DNA from: Gnetum montanum
Taxonomy: Eukaryota > Streptophyta > Gnetopsida > Gnetales > Gnetaceae
Direction of reading: 5' to 3'
NCBI GenBank assembly: GCA_015680685.1
Contig: MNCI01014774.1
Coordinates: 474,420-538,419, forward strand
DNA length: 64,000 bases
Part shown: positions 11,235 to 21,630 of the stretch, piece by piece
Layout: every line of letters begins with the position of its first letter
Position numbering within the stretch: position 1 is the first letter of the stretch
Translations under genes and position numbers: made by a program
Notes under the pieces: generated by a model
Seen by the model: the letters and a program-made list of their open reading frames with translations, nothing else
Told to the model about the DNA's origin: nothing
Databases searched by the model: none

Positions 11235-12640
11235 GATTAGCATGGATGATAATCTCCTCCACAACTGAGTTGGAAGGATGAAATCCAAAAACTTGAGCAT
11301 GGTTATCCATCAATTAAGGTATGTGTCACACTTGCTTGCTCAGGCTCATGAAAAGCCTTTATCTATTGGATGTTAACTAATTTCTTCTTATTTTGAATTT
11401 CAAGTTTGTATATGATCATGTTCCTATATGAAAAGGTTTTATCAATTATATATGGCCCCTCCCACAATGTTTGGAATTTTTTTATTTAAGGTACGTGTGT
11501 GGGATTCCAATAGAAAACCTTATCTCTCAATTGAAATTTTACTTTTAGTATTCTAAGATCATGATGTTGTTTGCTAAATGCCTTGTTCCCTTCATTCTAG
11601 GATAGGGCTACTAATCAATTTTTTTCTAGCACATTTAGGTTGATTAGCCTTATTTTTTGTGCCAAACTTAGGTCAATATCCAAGTCATAGGCTATTGAGA
11701 GTGTACAGAACTTGAATTGAATTGGGAGCATTGGAAGTTTTCTGTACACTAACTCATAAGGAGAGTAGCCAATAGGAGTTTTCATGTTGAGTGGTAGGCC
11801 CAAAATACATTGTTGAGTTTTGTGCTCTAATCTCTTCTATATTTGCTAATTGTTCTTGTTATAATCTTTGTGATCTCCTTGTTAGTTACCTCTACTTGAC
11901 CATTGGCTTGGGGATGATAAGGTGTTAATTTATGTTCAACCCCAAAGTGTTGCATGAGTTTTCGAAAAGCAACACCTATAAAATGGGTTCCATTATTAGA
12001 AATTAGTGCATGTGGCATCCCAAACCTATTCACAACACTTTGTTGTACAAATCTAGCAATAGTGAAGGATGTACAGTCAATGATAGCTATTGCTTCTACC
12101 CATTTGGTACAGTAGTCAATGAAAACAATTATATATGCCTTCTTTTTGAACATGGATGTGATGGGACCCATGAAATCTATGTCCCATATGTTAAAGGATT
12201 CCAATGGTTAAATCCACTATTGAGGACCCTTCATACATGTGGTTATTCCACCATCTAGTTGACAGTGCAAATAGGATCACACAAATTGATGGGCATTTAT
12301 GAAGATTATGGGCCAATAGTATCTTGCCATTAGAATTTTTATGGCCATGCATTTTCCAACATAGTGGAATCTACAAGGGCCTTTGTGAGCATCCTAGAGA
12401 ACACACAATTGATCTGCATCAAGTACACACCAAGGAACCAAGCCATCAGCATACACCTTGTAAAGGTGTCCATTGATTTCGATGAAGTGCTTAGCCTAAT
12501 GAGGAAACTATTGTTTCTTCCTATGGTCCACATCTTGTGGCATCTCCTAAGTGAGAAGATAAGTGAGGATGCCATCATACCATTTTGGTTCTATGGGCAC
12601 TTGTTCATTGATTGCACTAGCAAAGAGGAGTTCATTAGGA
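11235..12640 (-). pseudogene. E2 integrase
   Basis: Gypsy-type integrase remnant. The N-terminal zinc-binding region (about 12300-12400) has HKGPCRFHY and KILMARYYWP, a degraded form of the H-H-C-C motif. The core (11827-12204) shows NIWDIDFMGPI with the first catalytic Asp, LISNNGTHF where the second Asp is Asn, and HPQANGQVEVTNKEI with the catalytic Glu kept. A C-terminal part continues to about 11235 and ends near DNHAQVFGF, as in E5. Stops and frame changes separate the parts, and the Asp-to-Asn change alone would inactivate it. Confidence 0.85.
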
Positions 12641-12689
12641 AATTGGTCAAAGAGTAGGCTCTCCTCCTTTTTGTTATTTCTTTGTAATT

Positions 12690-13090
12690 GAGACAAGTGA
12701 TTGGCGACCACATTCTCAATCCCCTTTCAATCTACCATAGTAAGATCAAATTCTTGCAAGATCACCAACCATCGTATGATACAAGGGCTCACCATTGGCT
12801 TGTTCATAAGGAAGTGGATGGCACTACGATTAGTGTGCACAAGAACTTTATATCCAAGCACATAATGCCTAAACTTCTCTAGAACATACACAACTTCAAT
12901 TAGTTCTTTTTCCATGGTGATGTAATTTAATTGTGCACCCACAATGCTTTGACTTGTGCAATGGATGTAATATGTGCATTTCTTATTGTCTAACTGTGTA
13001 AGAATGACTTCCAAGGCACAATTAGATGTATCTATCATGATATGGAATGGTTTAGACTAGTCAAGTGCTTATAAAATTAGAGTCTTTACA
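12690..13090 (-). pseudogene. E2 RNase H
   Basis: Gypsy RNase H domain of the pol polyprotein. It includes YYIHCTSQSIVGAQLNY, EKELIEVVYVLEKFRHYVLG and VHTNRSAIHFLM. The last motif is normally VxTDHxAL, so the aspartate is replaced by asparagine. The domain ends near LVILQEFDLTMVD, the usual run-out into the integrase linker. It sits between RT and integrase, the order typical of Ty3/gypsy. Confidence 0.85.
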
Positions 13091-13099
13091 AGTTTTTTC

Positions 13100-14010
13100 T
13101 TGAGGCTTTGGAATGCATTCTCACATTCCTTGGTCTAAATGAAAAAAAGCATCTTTCTTTGTTAACTTGACCAACAATTTCATGATGTTAGAAAAATTCT
13201 CTATAAATGGCCAATAGTAACTAGTGTTTCTAGGGAATGATCAAACATCTTTGATGATTTTTGGTTCATAAGTGATTCCTTGGATTATCCTTATCTTTTC
13301 AAGATCTACCTCGATCCCTTCCTACAAAATTTGGTGTCTCAATACAATGCCTTCTTGGACCATGAGATGGTTCTTTTGCCAATTAGGCTATAGGTTTGTT
13401 TCCACACATCTTTTTAGTACTTTCTCAAGGTGATCCAAGGCTTGCTTGAAGGTAGCACAATAAGTGGAGAAGTCATCCATGAAGAATTCCACTCTGATAT
13501 CTATTTGTTGCTGAAAAATGCTTAAGACCAAACATTGGAAAGTGGCAGGAGCATTGCACAAACCAAGAGTTATCTTGTGATATGCAAAGGTCCCCTAGGA
13601 ACTTGTGAATGTTATTTTTTCTTGATCTTCTAGTGAAATCTAGATTTGGTTATAGCAACTATAACGATTCAAAAAATTATAATAATAATGCCTAGATATG
13701 GTGCCCAACACTTGATCAATGAATGACAATAGAAAATGATCTTTAAATGTTACCATGTTTAACAACTTAAAGTTAATACAAATCCATCATTTGCCACATA
13801 TCTTTGACACTATGACAAGTGGACTAACCTACTCGCTATCCACAATGAGGTAGATGAACCTTATCTTAAGGAGTTTCTCAATATCCTCTTTAATGATTTA
13901 CTTCAATTTTGAATTCAACTACCATTATGGTTGCCTCCTTGCCTTCATGGATAGATCAATGTAAATGTGGTGCTGGAATATTTGTGGATCAATTCCAATG
14001 AATTCAGGAT
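13100..14010 (-). pseudogene. E2 reverse transcriptase
   Basis: Palm and fingers motifs of a gypsy RT on the minus strand. SCYNQI near 13650 corresponds to the SGYNQI block, LCNAPATFQ and FQQQI follow, and the catalytic FMDDF box is at 13469-13483 with both aspartates intact. Several stop codons interrupt it, mostly TAG/TAA. It joins a PR-RT linker on the high-coordinate side (14066-14308, EIPKNFKQEPLDLKTL). Confidence 0.85.
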
Positions 14011-14950
14011 ATGAGCAAGCAAAGGCTATTAGCCATTTGTTGACCACTTCCAATAGTTTTGCTTTCTATTCAAGAGTATTTTTGGCATTGAGTTTGACCA
14101 GCTTGTCATTTTTCAAGAATGCATATTCCAAACTAGTAAGTAGAGTTTTCAAATCTAGGGGCTCTTGTTTGAAATTCTTAGGGATCTCCAACTCTCCCCA
14201 ATTAGTATCAATGTTTTTATCATCAAAGAGTTGGTGATGAACTTGCTCTATTTCATCCATGCTTATGATGTAAGTGCATGTCAGGTTCTCAGTGGGTTTC
14301 ATGCACATTGTGCTGCTATTAGAGTCAGTGGTTAGCCATGGGATATCCTCTTATTTTGTGATTGCTGCATATAGACACCTTTGAGTATCTACCTCATGTG
14401 CACACTGCTTGCATGCAGAAATAGATGCTCATTTCATGGAAGTTTTTGCATGCAATTACACCCTGTGTCACTATATTCAATGCATAGAACTCCATCTCTT
14501 CTCAATCTTTCCAAATGCATTTTCCTTAGATATCTCCAAGGAAAGATCTCTTATTCCCATTCTTACATCAACAATGTTTAGTCATGCCCTTCTCATAATG
14601 ATTGGAAAGTCCCCCTTATAGTTCTCAACCTTGATTACTAGGAAATCAAAAGAATAAGACCACCCACAGACAGTGGCCATAATGTCTTCGATTAGTTCCA
14701 ATGGAATAATGATGGACTAGTATATCAATTTCAATATGATATTATTCTTCTTGAGAGGCAGTAGGTTCTAGGTAATATACATCTCATGAAAAATCAAGTT
14801 CACATCAAAACCTGAATCAAGAAGAGCTTTACATGATTCATTCCCAATAATTTGTAAATAGATAGGAGAACTTCCAAGATCAGCTAACTTCCTGGGAAGG
14901 TTGCTAGACCAGATCTAATTAGATACAACATGAGTGAGCATAACCAGTAT
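14011..14950 (-). pseudogene. E2 protease and PR-RT linker
   Basis: Retropepsin-like domain: LLDSGF with the catalytic DSG at 14810-14818, then NYKGDFPIIMRRAWLNIVDVRMGI, the flap and C-terminal part seen in plant gypsy proteases. The linker to RT carries EPLDLKTLLTSLEYAF. The catalytic triad is intact here but Asn in E3 and DSS in E5. The frame has stops on both sides. Confidence 0.8.
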
Positions 14951-15629
14951 GGATTTTGGGCAAAATTTGTTTTGAAGGAAACCTAATGGAATTTCTTGCA
15001 AAGGATGAGGTAGGAGTAGGATGATCAATTGCTTAAGTCTATGAGGGCTTAGTACAGTTTTTGGTTTGAAAGAATGGTATTTTATGAGCATGATGCTTCA
15101 AACCCCTCAATTGATGAATCGATTGTAGATTAACGACCTTGGTAGCATTGCTATGCTGTGGCTAGGTTAGAAGTTCACCTAGCATGGATGAAGCAAGTGG
15201 TAGCTATGTTGAGGATGGAGGAACAGGTGCAAGAATAGGAGGAGGATAAGGATAAAATGTGGCATCTCTCTTGGAATGTGGAGAATGAGATCTGTGGTAC
15301 TCAAGAGGATGGTAGTGATGTTGGAAAGGAGAAACATGATTGGAAGAGTCACGTGGAGATAAGGGTTGCTAAACGTAGTACCCATATGGATTTGGTTACC
15401 TGTAAGAGTATTGCTGCATTGGTGGTGGCATCCCCCATGACTATGGTTGGTGCCATTATTGATATTTCTCATATGATTATGATGGAGTTCCACCTGGATA
15501 ATATTATTGTTACTGATGAAACTGCTTGGGATTTCCTTGAGGATAAGGCAACCTTCTAGGTGTTTATCTTTTGGCTAGTCGTGGATTTAGAGCATACATC
15601 CTAGACTTCTATAAGTGTGACATGATGGG

Positions 15630-15668
15630 GCAATGTCCCTTAGGATGTTCATATTGGCAGATGTCACA
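15630..15668 (-). other. Zinc knuckle of E2 gag with short spacing
   Basis: CDICQYEHPKGHC, with C1, C4, H8 and C13 visible. Equivalent sequences occur in E3, E5 and E6 with some ligands lost. Confidence 0.7.
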
Positions 15669-16764
15669 CCTACCATCATCATTTGATTTAGTTTCTGCAA
15701 CTTCATCTACTTTAGAAATCTTTCCCTTACCCCTTTGGTAGGAATGCTTAGCTTCTTCCCGCCTCTTGCAATTATGATCACTACTTTGCTTTCATTATTC
15801 TTCAATGATTTTTAGAGCAATTTGGAATTTTTTATCCAATGAATTCCACATTTTATCCACCTTAGCCAATAGATTTTTGAATCAACAAGGTCTTTCTATT
15901 CACCACCTCACCAAGTGGTGACTCTTTCTCGCTATCTCAAAATCAAGCCTCCCTCTTTCTAATGAAAGGAATCCTATTGTATTCCTCTACACTTTCATGT
16001 TTCCTCAACTCTTCTTCTTCTTTTACTACCTACTCAATTAAACTTTGAATTTGATGGGCTCTGAGTTTGGATAGTCTCCCTTGGGCATAGACAGTAAGAG
16101 TTCTCCTCATTTTTTATCTAAGTCCATCTATGATATGACAAAGTTGTTCCCACTAAGAATAACCATGGCCAGAACATCAGTGTATGAGAGAATAGTATCT
16201 ACTCATGGCGGTGTCCAAGGATTCATGGTTTTCTTGCTTCCATCCTTGGATTTTCCTTCTTAGATTAGACACTCTAGAGTATGTCTGATATTTATCATTG
16301 AATAACTCTAGCATTGTACTCCACCTACAAATGGATTTTGACTCTAAGGACCGAAGCCAGCTTTTTGTTTCCTTAATGAGTGTCTTAGGAAATAGCTTTA
16401 ATTTTTGCCAATCATTTTTAATATTTTGTAAGAAACAGGGATTGTGAGAAGCTTGAAGATGTGTTTGTGGATCAGAGTTATATCCCCCTTCAAATCTAGA
16501 AATATTTTTTATATCAAGTTGTCTAATTTGATTATCTTTCACATGCCTAGTTGGAATTTTTACAGTCCCTCAAATATTTAGCATGCTTTGATTTGCCAAC
16601 ATGGGCTCATCATCATCATTATTTTGATGATGTCCTCTACTACCCCTCTGTTCATGGTGGGTCCAACAATCATTATTATTGTCCCATTGTTCCCCTTCAT
16701 CATGACTGTTCCTTCTACAACATTTCTTAGAACTAGAAGCAAAAGAAGAAAAAGATGTAGATGA

Positions 16765-16769
16765 AGAGG
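16765..16769. repeat. Target duplication of S1 (left), agagg
   Basis: Matches agagg at 24553-24557. Confidence 0.85.
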
Positions 16770-17540
16770 TGATGAGTGGTGAAGAGGTACCCATACACCA
16801 ACCATATGAATGACAAAGTATTTACGTGTGATCTAATTGAATTCTGCAGACTCTCTAGTTTCTGATGCACTAGTCTTCTAGGAAGTGAGCTTTACCCTAA
16901 TGATCATTCATTGTCTTCCTAATTATACTTATAAAGTACAAAGGTATGGTTAAGTGTAATCAAGGCATATGATTTTTATCATTTTATGTTTTATGATTTT
17001 TGGTGCTTGAAGTGAGAGATAAAGTAATTTAATGACTAATTTAATTTAACTAACTCATTGATCTCTAACTAGTCCTAACATAAGCATCTAGTCCACTTTT
17101 CATACACATCCTAAACCCACATATTCACTGCTAGGTTACCAAGCACTACGCTACTGGGCACACCATGTAATAACACTACTGGAATTACCAAGAAAATACA
17201 TGTTACACTCAAAGCAGTTATACTTATGTATTTAATTTATCTATTTTATCTCACTTAATTTCCTAATTAGCTTAATTACCAAAAAAATTAAATAAATAAT
17301 TGAAAACATTAAATGCATGAATAAAATAGCTAAACTATCTAGAATGCTGCAAGGTTTATCAAGAAGCTCATCTTTATTGCTGTACACTCTGTTGTATAAT
17401 AATGCTCAAATAAAGAGTTGTACAGTCAATGACTCCTGTTATGAGCACTTGGGAAAAATCTTCTAACTTTTGAATAGACAAACTATAAGAGCTCTACCAC
17501 CACTATGAATTTTATGCCCATAAACATGGTTGGGAGCTTG

Positions 17541-17548
17541 TATTTATA
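17541..17548 (-). promoter_or_regulatory. TATA box of S1
   Basis: Minus-strand TATAAATA next to a CATCGATGGGGCCCCATC palindrome (17564-17584). Confidence 0.65.
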
Positions 17549-17676
17549 GTTTTTGCTCTAGGGATGCATCGATGGGGCCCCATCAATGTCGAAAATGCTA
17601 TGTTGGTGCAGCCTCATTGATGAGTGGCGAGGTACCCCTACACTCAACCATATGAATACGAGCATAGCATGCGCGA

Positions 17677-17677
17677 N
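17677..17677. other. Single-N junction hiding about 190 bp of LTR
   Basis: Flanking sequences are contiguous with S2 positions near 32085 and 32275, so the N marks missing LTR. Confidence 0.7.
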
Positions 17678-17885
17678 AATTACTAATTCTAACTAATGAC
17701 TAAGTCTAAATTACCTAGCGTCAGCATCCGTTCCCACTTACCATACACACCCTGAACCGATGCAACCGTGGCTACCAAATGCTAATCATCATTGGGATCA
17801 TCATGTGTAATGCACGTGCTCGAAGTGGTCATACTGAGGCACTTAACTAGGAGGAAAGGGTTGAGAAAGCTAATCTAGCCTAAGT

Positions 17886-18108
17886 GCGATGAGCAGCTGA
17901 TTCCTTGACTAACTGTACACATCCTGGTGCATGACTACCACTGGGATTACTAAGCGTAGATCCTACATACGCCACTGGGTTACCAAGTAGTCACCCTAGA
18001 TGCTCGTAATCAAGTCGTACTCATACCGCATTGCGATGAGCAACTGATTCCTTGACTAATTGTACACATCCTTAGATGCTCGTAATCAAGTCGTACTCAT
18101 ACCACATT
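17886..18108 (-). repeat. Tandem duplication inside the E3 3' LTR
   Basis: A 40-bp unit (17886-17925) recurs at 18033-18072, and a 36-bp unit (17997-18032) recurs at 18073-18108, each nearly identical. S2 and the visible part of the E3 5' LTR lack it. Confidence 0.85.
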
Positions 18109-18359
18109 CTAGGAGTTTATGGGTGAGAAAGAAAAAAATAAATAAAATCCTATTCCATGCACTGCAAGGTTTATTTGGGAAGTTCGTCTTTATTGCCGTA
18201 CATAACTTGTGTTCAGGACAATGTTGCTCGAATAAAGATCTGTTTACTTTAGGACTCCCACTACAGGCACATGGAAAATATTCTATCTCTGGAGTGATCA
18301 AATTACTAGATTTTTCCTACTTCTAGCCTAGGATGGGGAAATAAGTGAGAGCTACCTCT

Positions 18360-18367
18360 TATTTATA
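18360..18367 (-). promoter_or_regulatory. TATA box of E3 3' LTR
   Basis: Minus-strand TATAAATA just downstream of the GATATC palindromes. Confidence 0.7.
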
Positions 18368-18467
18368 GATATGGCAGTGGACCGCGATATTGCGTATGCG
18401 ATATCGCAGGGGATGACGCGATATCGTGTACGCAATATCGCATGGGATGCGATATCACGTCTCATCA

Positions 18468-18540
18468 TACCCCCATGACTGAATGAAAAATCGTCCTTGA
18501 GTTCCTTACAAAATATTGGAAAGGTATGGAATTATTGAGG
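18468..18540 (-). promoter_or_regulatory. Polypurine tract and pre-PPT block of E3
   Basis: Minus-strand GTCATGGGGGTA next to the LTR, with the shared GAACTCAAGGACGA and TTTTGTAAG block. Confidence 0.85.
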
Positions 18541-20227
18541 GGAATGAAACTAATGGGATGACATGTGAACGAATCATCATTACAAGACTTGAAAAAATTG
18601 GTCTTCATGACAACAAGGGTGAACACCTTATTACAATGACATCAGGCCTTAGTTGACAGTTGAGAAAGAGAGAGAAAGAAGTGTTACTGCTGCCAATGCC
18701 AAGATTGTGCCTTCTGTTGTCCATCGGTAAGCACGCCATCGATCTTGTTCCTTACATAACTACTATAGTGCTGCTCCATTCCATGTGTTCCTTCTAGATC
18801 TAATCCGTTGTTGTATGATTGCCATCTGCACACAAAAAAATCTTATATTAGCAAGGGTAAATGAATTTCAATGTAGTTAATACCTTGCTTTAGTGTAAGT
18901 TCATTGGCTAGGTTGTGGTATGGCTGATACGGATCTGGAGATAAATTAATGATGACTACCGAAGGTGTAAGGGTTAGGAAAAAAATCAAAAATTTTGAGG
19001 CTAGGAGAAAATCAAAAAAATTGGGCCCCGTACCCCCATGACTAATCGTGAACCTTTGGTAGCGTTAGAATGGAGAAAGGAAAGGAGTAAGAAAGATAGA
19101 TAAAAAGGGACAACTATAGCCGCGATGAAATGGATGTTAAGATGGTAATGAACAAAATAAAATTAATTGCAAAAATGTTAGGGGAAAGAAGTTAATTGGT
19201 GCACCAAATAGGAATGCCAGTGGGTCCTCCCCAAAGCAAGCTCATGCCCTTAGTGCTCTGACAAACCCACATTCAAAGAGTTTGTAGGCTCTGGGAATGT
19301 CATTTGGAATAAGAGTTAAAGTCTTAACCACAAGAGTTTACCAGAAAGAAAATAATGCATCAACCAAAATATATACACTAATGATACAACCGGCAATGAG
19401 GTGAAAAATGGAGAGAAGGATGGAGAGAAGAAAATGGAATGGAATCCCAAGAACAAGGTGGTGTATAGCCCCTTGTGTGTTTTATGATTACTATGACTTA
19501 GAAAATCTCATTCCAACTCCAGCCTCAAACCAACCACATCCAGTGACTTCGCATCAATACATTTGGCTGAACCATCCACTTGAATAACAAAAATGAATCT
19601 CCAAAGAGCCACCACCAGTCCGATGAAACAAAGGAGAGAATGGGAAGCGAGAAGGACCTTAGTTAGAGGGAACACTTTTGGTTCCATAACCAGTGCTTGT
19701 AGCCCAATTTTATTTCGTCTAAGGGGTGTGCTTTGAATTCTCACTTGCTTCTCGTTATTTATTTATTTATTTATTTATTTTGTGTTTTTATGCATGAGAA
19801 CCAAACCATGCAAAGACTTGATTATTTTTATTGTCTCAGCTTTCGAGAATTGGGTGACGTCAAAATGGCAAGAAAACTTCGAAAGAAAACATCCAAGCAA
19901 CCAAGAGAACGACCAATACAAATGCATCAAGTTCCCTTGAAGTCACACCCTTTTCAATCCTGGAGTCCTTCCTTAGTTTGAAAAATGCCCAGTCACCGAT
20001 TTGTTAAAGTTCTTATTAGAAAGAGACTGTACATTTCCAAGCCGAGAGAGACCATAGAACTGGTGGATGAATGGGTGAAGTGAACTCATTGCCTGTCATA
20101 TCAAAAGAAACATACTTTAGTATCAACATTGTGACTTAAAGGTAAAAACCAAACATTAGCAATCAATATGAAAACAGTTCATACCATCATTCCGAACGCT
20201 TATTGGGTGACAAACTTACAAGGTGGA

Positions 20228-20247
20228 TACACACACACACACACATA
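20228..20247. repeat. (AC)n microsatellite
   Basis: About ten AC units. Confidence 0.9.
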
Positions 20248-20417
20248 AAAAATGAAAAAGTATAACGATGTTGTAGAAAAAAAATTAGAAAAGTTAAAGA
20301 AAGTTGTAAAACAAAAATATGTAAGACAAAAATGTGAAAAACAAAAACGTATAAAACAAAAAAATTGTAAAACAAAAACTGAAAAGAACTGAGGGCCCCA
20401 TATGATTAGCATAGGTG

Positions 20418-20438
20418 GCCATCTCCCCCATGACTAAG
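20418..20438 (-). promoter_or_regulatory. Second PPT-like motif, E3
   Basis: Minus-strand CTTAGTCATGGGGGAGATGG, very like the true PPT but at the gag-pol/spacer junction. Also at 46180-46198 (E5) and 55393-55413 (E6). Confidence 0.55.
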
Positions 20439-20455
20439 TGGAAAGGGAGAGATCT

Positions 20456-21430
20456 GAAATAATGAGGGCCTGTTTGAATTTCTTAAAAGTGCCCAACCCC
20501 TCCCCATTGATGTTCTTAGATTAAGGGGTAGAAATTGGCGATGCTCATATTCCAATGTGTCTATGCCTTTGTTGTTGGCATGGGTTTCCTCAGTTTGTTC
20601 CATGCATATTGGTTTGCTCCTTGGAGTAGCTGCTAACCATGGGGTGTCTACTACTGGTTGTGTGGTTGCTACATATAGGCATCTTTGTTTCAAAGTTTCA
20701 AGGGCACACCTATTACATGGAGGCATTTCCTCCATGTCATCACCTGATGAATCACTGTATGTGATGCATGGAACTTTCCTCTTCTTGATATTTCCATAAA
20801 TTTTTATCTTAGAGATTTCCAAGGAAAGATCGCNAAATTAAGTTGACTCCAAAACCTGAGTTAAGAAGAGCCCTATTTGGTTCATTTCTGGTGACTTGAA
20901 GGTAGATTAGGGGGCTCCCAGGGTTAGTTAGTTTCCTAGGAAGGTGGCCTACCTTCATCCAGTTAGTTATGGTATGCGTTAACATAACCGTATGCGTTAA
21001 GCTCTGTTGTTGGACAGAAGGGTGCTCCGAAGTGTTAGATGGTGGAGGAGTGTACATGGGCTCAACCGCTTGTTGTTGCGAGAGTTTATCTAGGCTTTTG
21101 GTTTTGAAGAAGGGTCTTCTCTTTTTACAGTTGTCAGAACCAGTAGCAAGTTGAATATTTACAGCTCTCGTAGCATGACATTGCTGCGGTTGAGGGGGAA
21201 GTTCCCCTTGCATTGTTGGAGCAGGAGGTGTTATGGGAACTACTTGTGGAAGAGGTGTAAATTGATTTGGAGGATGGTGTGGGTATGGAGTGTCTCCCAG
21301 AGGAGAAGGAGTCACTCTGAAGTACTCCCGAACTTGGTAGTGACAGTGGGAAGTTGTGTGACTCATAGAGTCACTTGGAGAAATCGGTTGCTGCACATAA
21401 TAACCATAAGGATCAGGTTACCAGTAAGGG
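20456..21430 (-). pseudogene. E3 gag C-terminal linker and truncated protease
   Basis: A proline/glutamine-rich region (20809-21396) leads to LLNSGFGVNLI, the retropepsin active site with Asp changed to Asn (20854-20862). The single N at 20834 replaces about 250 bp present in E2. After it comes the end of the protease region (20406-20822: RKVPCITYSDSSGDDMEE). This then joins the spacer, so RT and all later domains are absent. The N is an assembly gap, while the loss of pol is a property of the element. Confidence 0.75.
20834..20834. other. Single-N junction hiding about 250 bp of protease
   Basis: Compared with E2 14546-14797, the middle of the domain is missing at this N. Confidence 0.65.
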
Positions 21431-21630
21431 TACTGATGTTTCGGCGATGGCATCCCTCATGACTATGCGTATTGCCACTATTGATGTTGTCCGATGGGTT
21501 GTGGGGGAGTTCCACTTGGATAATATGTTAAGGGTTGGTGGAACTGCCTTGGGTTACCTTGGGGATAAGGTAACCTTCGGGGTGTTTGCCGTTGGTTAAG
21601 TCTTGGATTAAGCGCATACACCCCAGACTC

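Larger units (their letters stand above)
9429..11250 (-). other. Noncoding spacer of E2 between pol and ORF-X
   Basis: No supported frame. Blocks align with the spacers of E3 (18541-20455), E5 (46200-48130) and E6 (53767-55130), for example GTGGGTCCTCCCC near 9977, the AGACATGTTACCCATG motif (10443-10477), and the block around 10560-10620 with a T-rich tract. The low-coordinate end carries the internal promoter. Confidence 0.65.
14951..16769 (-). pseudogene. E2 gag, C-terminal part
   Basis: Retrotransposon gag domain: KNDWQKLKLFPKTL, SLESKSICRWSTMLELFNDKYQTYSRVSNLRRK (16177-16542). The knuckle CDICQYEHPKGHC lies at 15630-15668, and a Q/P-rich region then runs toward protease. The N-terminal part continues at 24558 after the S1/E3 insertion, in the low-complexity Ser-rich stretch. 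Spacing of the zinc knuckle is C-X2-C-X3-H-X4-C, one residue shorter than the usual form. Numerous stops. Confidence 0.85.
17618..18467 (-). repeat. 3' LTR of E3
   Basis: Starts (minus) at 18467 beside the polypurine tract. It has five or so GCGATATCGC-type palindromes (18380-18460) and an internal duplication (17886-18108). The single N at 17677 hides roughly 190 bp present in S2. Confidence 0.9.
18541..20455 (-). other. Spacer of E3
   Basis: No coding frame supported. It aligns with the E2 and E5 spacers, for example GTGGGTCCTCCCC near 19219 and AACCAGTGCTTGTAGC near 19689. The 30-base AGACATG...CCATGC motif present there in E2 is deleted here. Contains simple repeats (ATTT)n at 19756-19780 and (AC)n at 20228-20247. 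Confidence 0.65.

Noticed and set aside
12364-12657. Plus-strand frame of 97 codons
   Set aside because: Antisense shadow of the E2 integrase N-terminus.
15257-15559. Plus-strand frame of 100 codons
   Set aside because: Antisense shadow of the Q/P-rich gag tail of E2.
18380-18467. Palindrome array as a CRISPR-like repeat array
   Set aside because: Short imperfect palindromes without uniform spacers, placed in LTR promoters of a plant genome.
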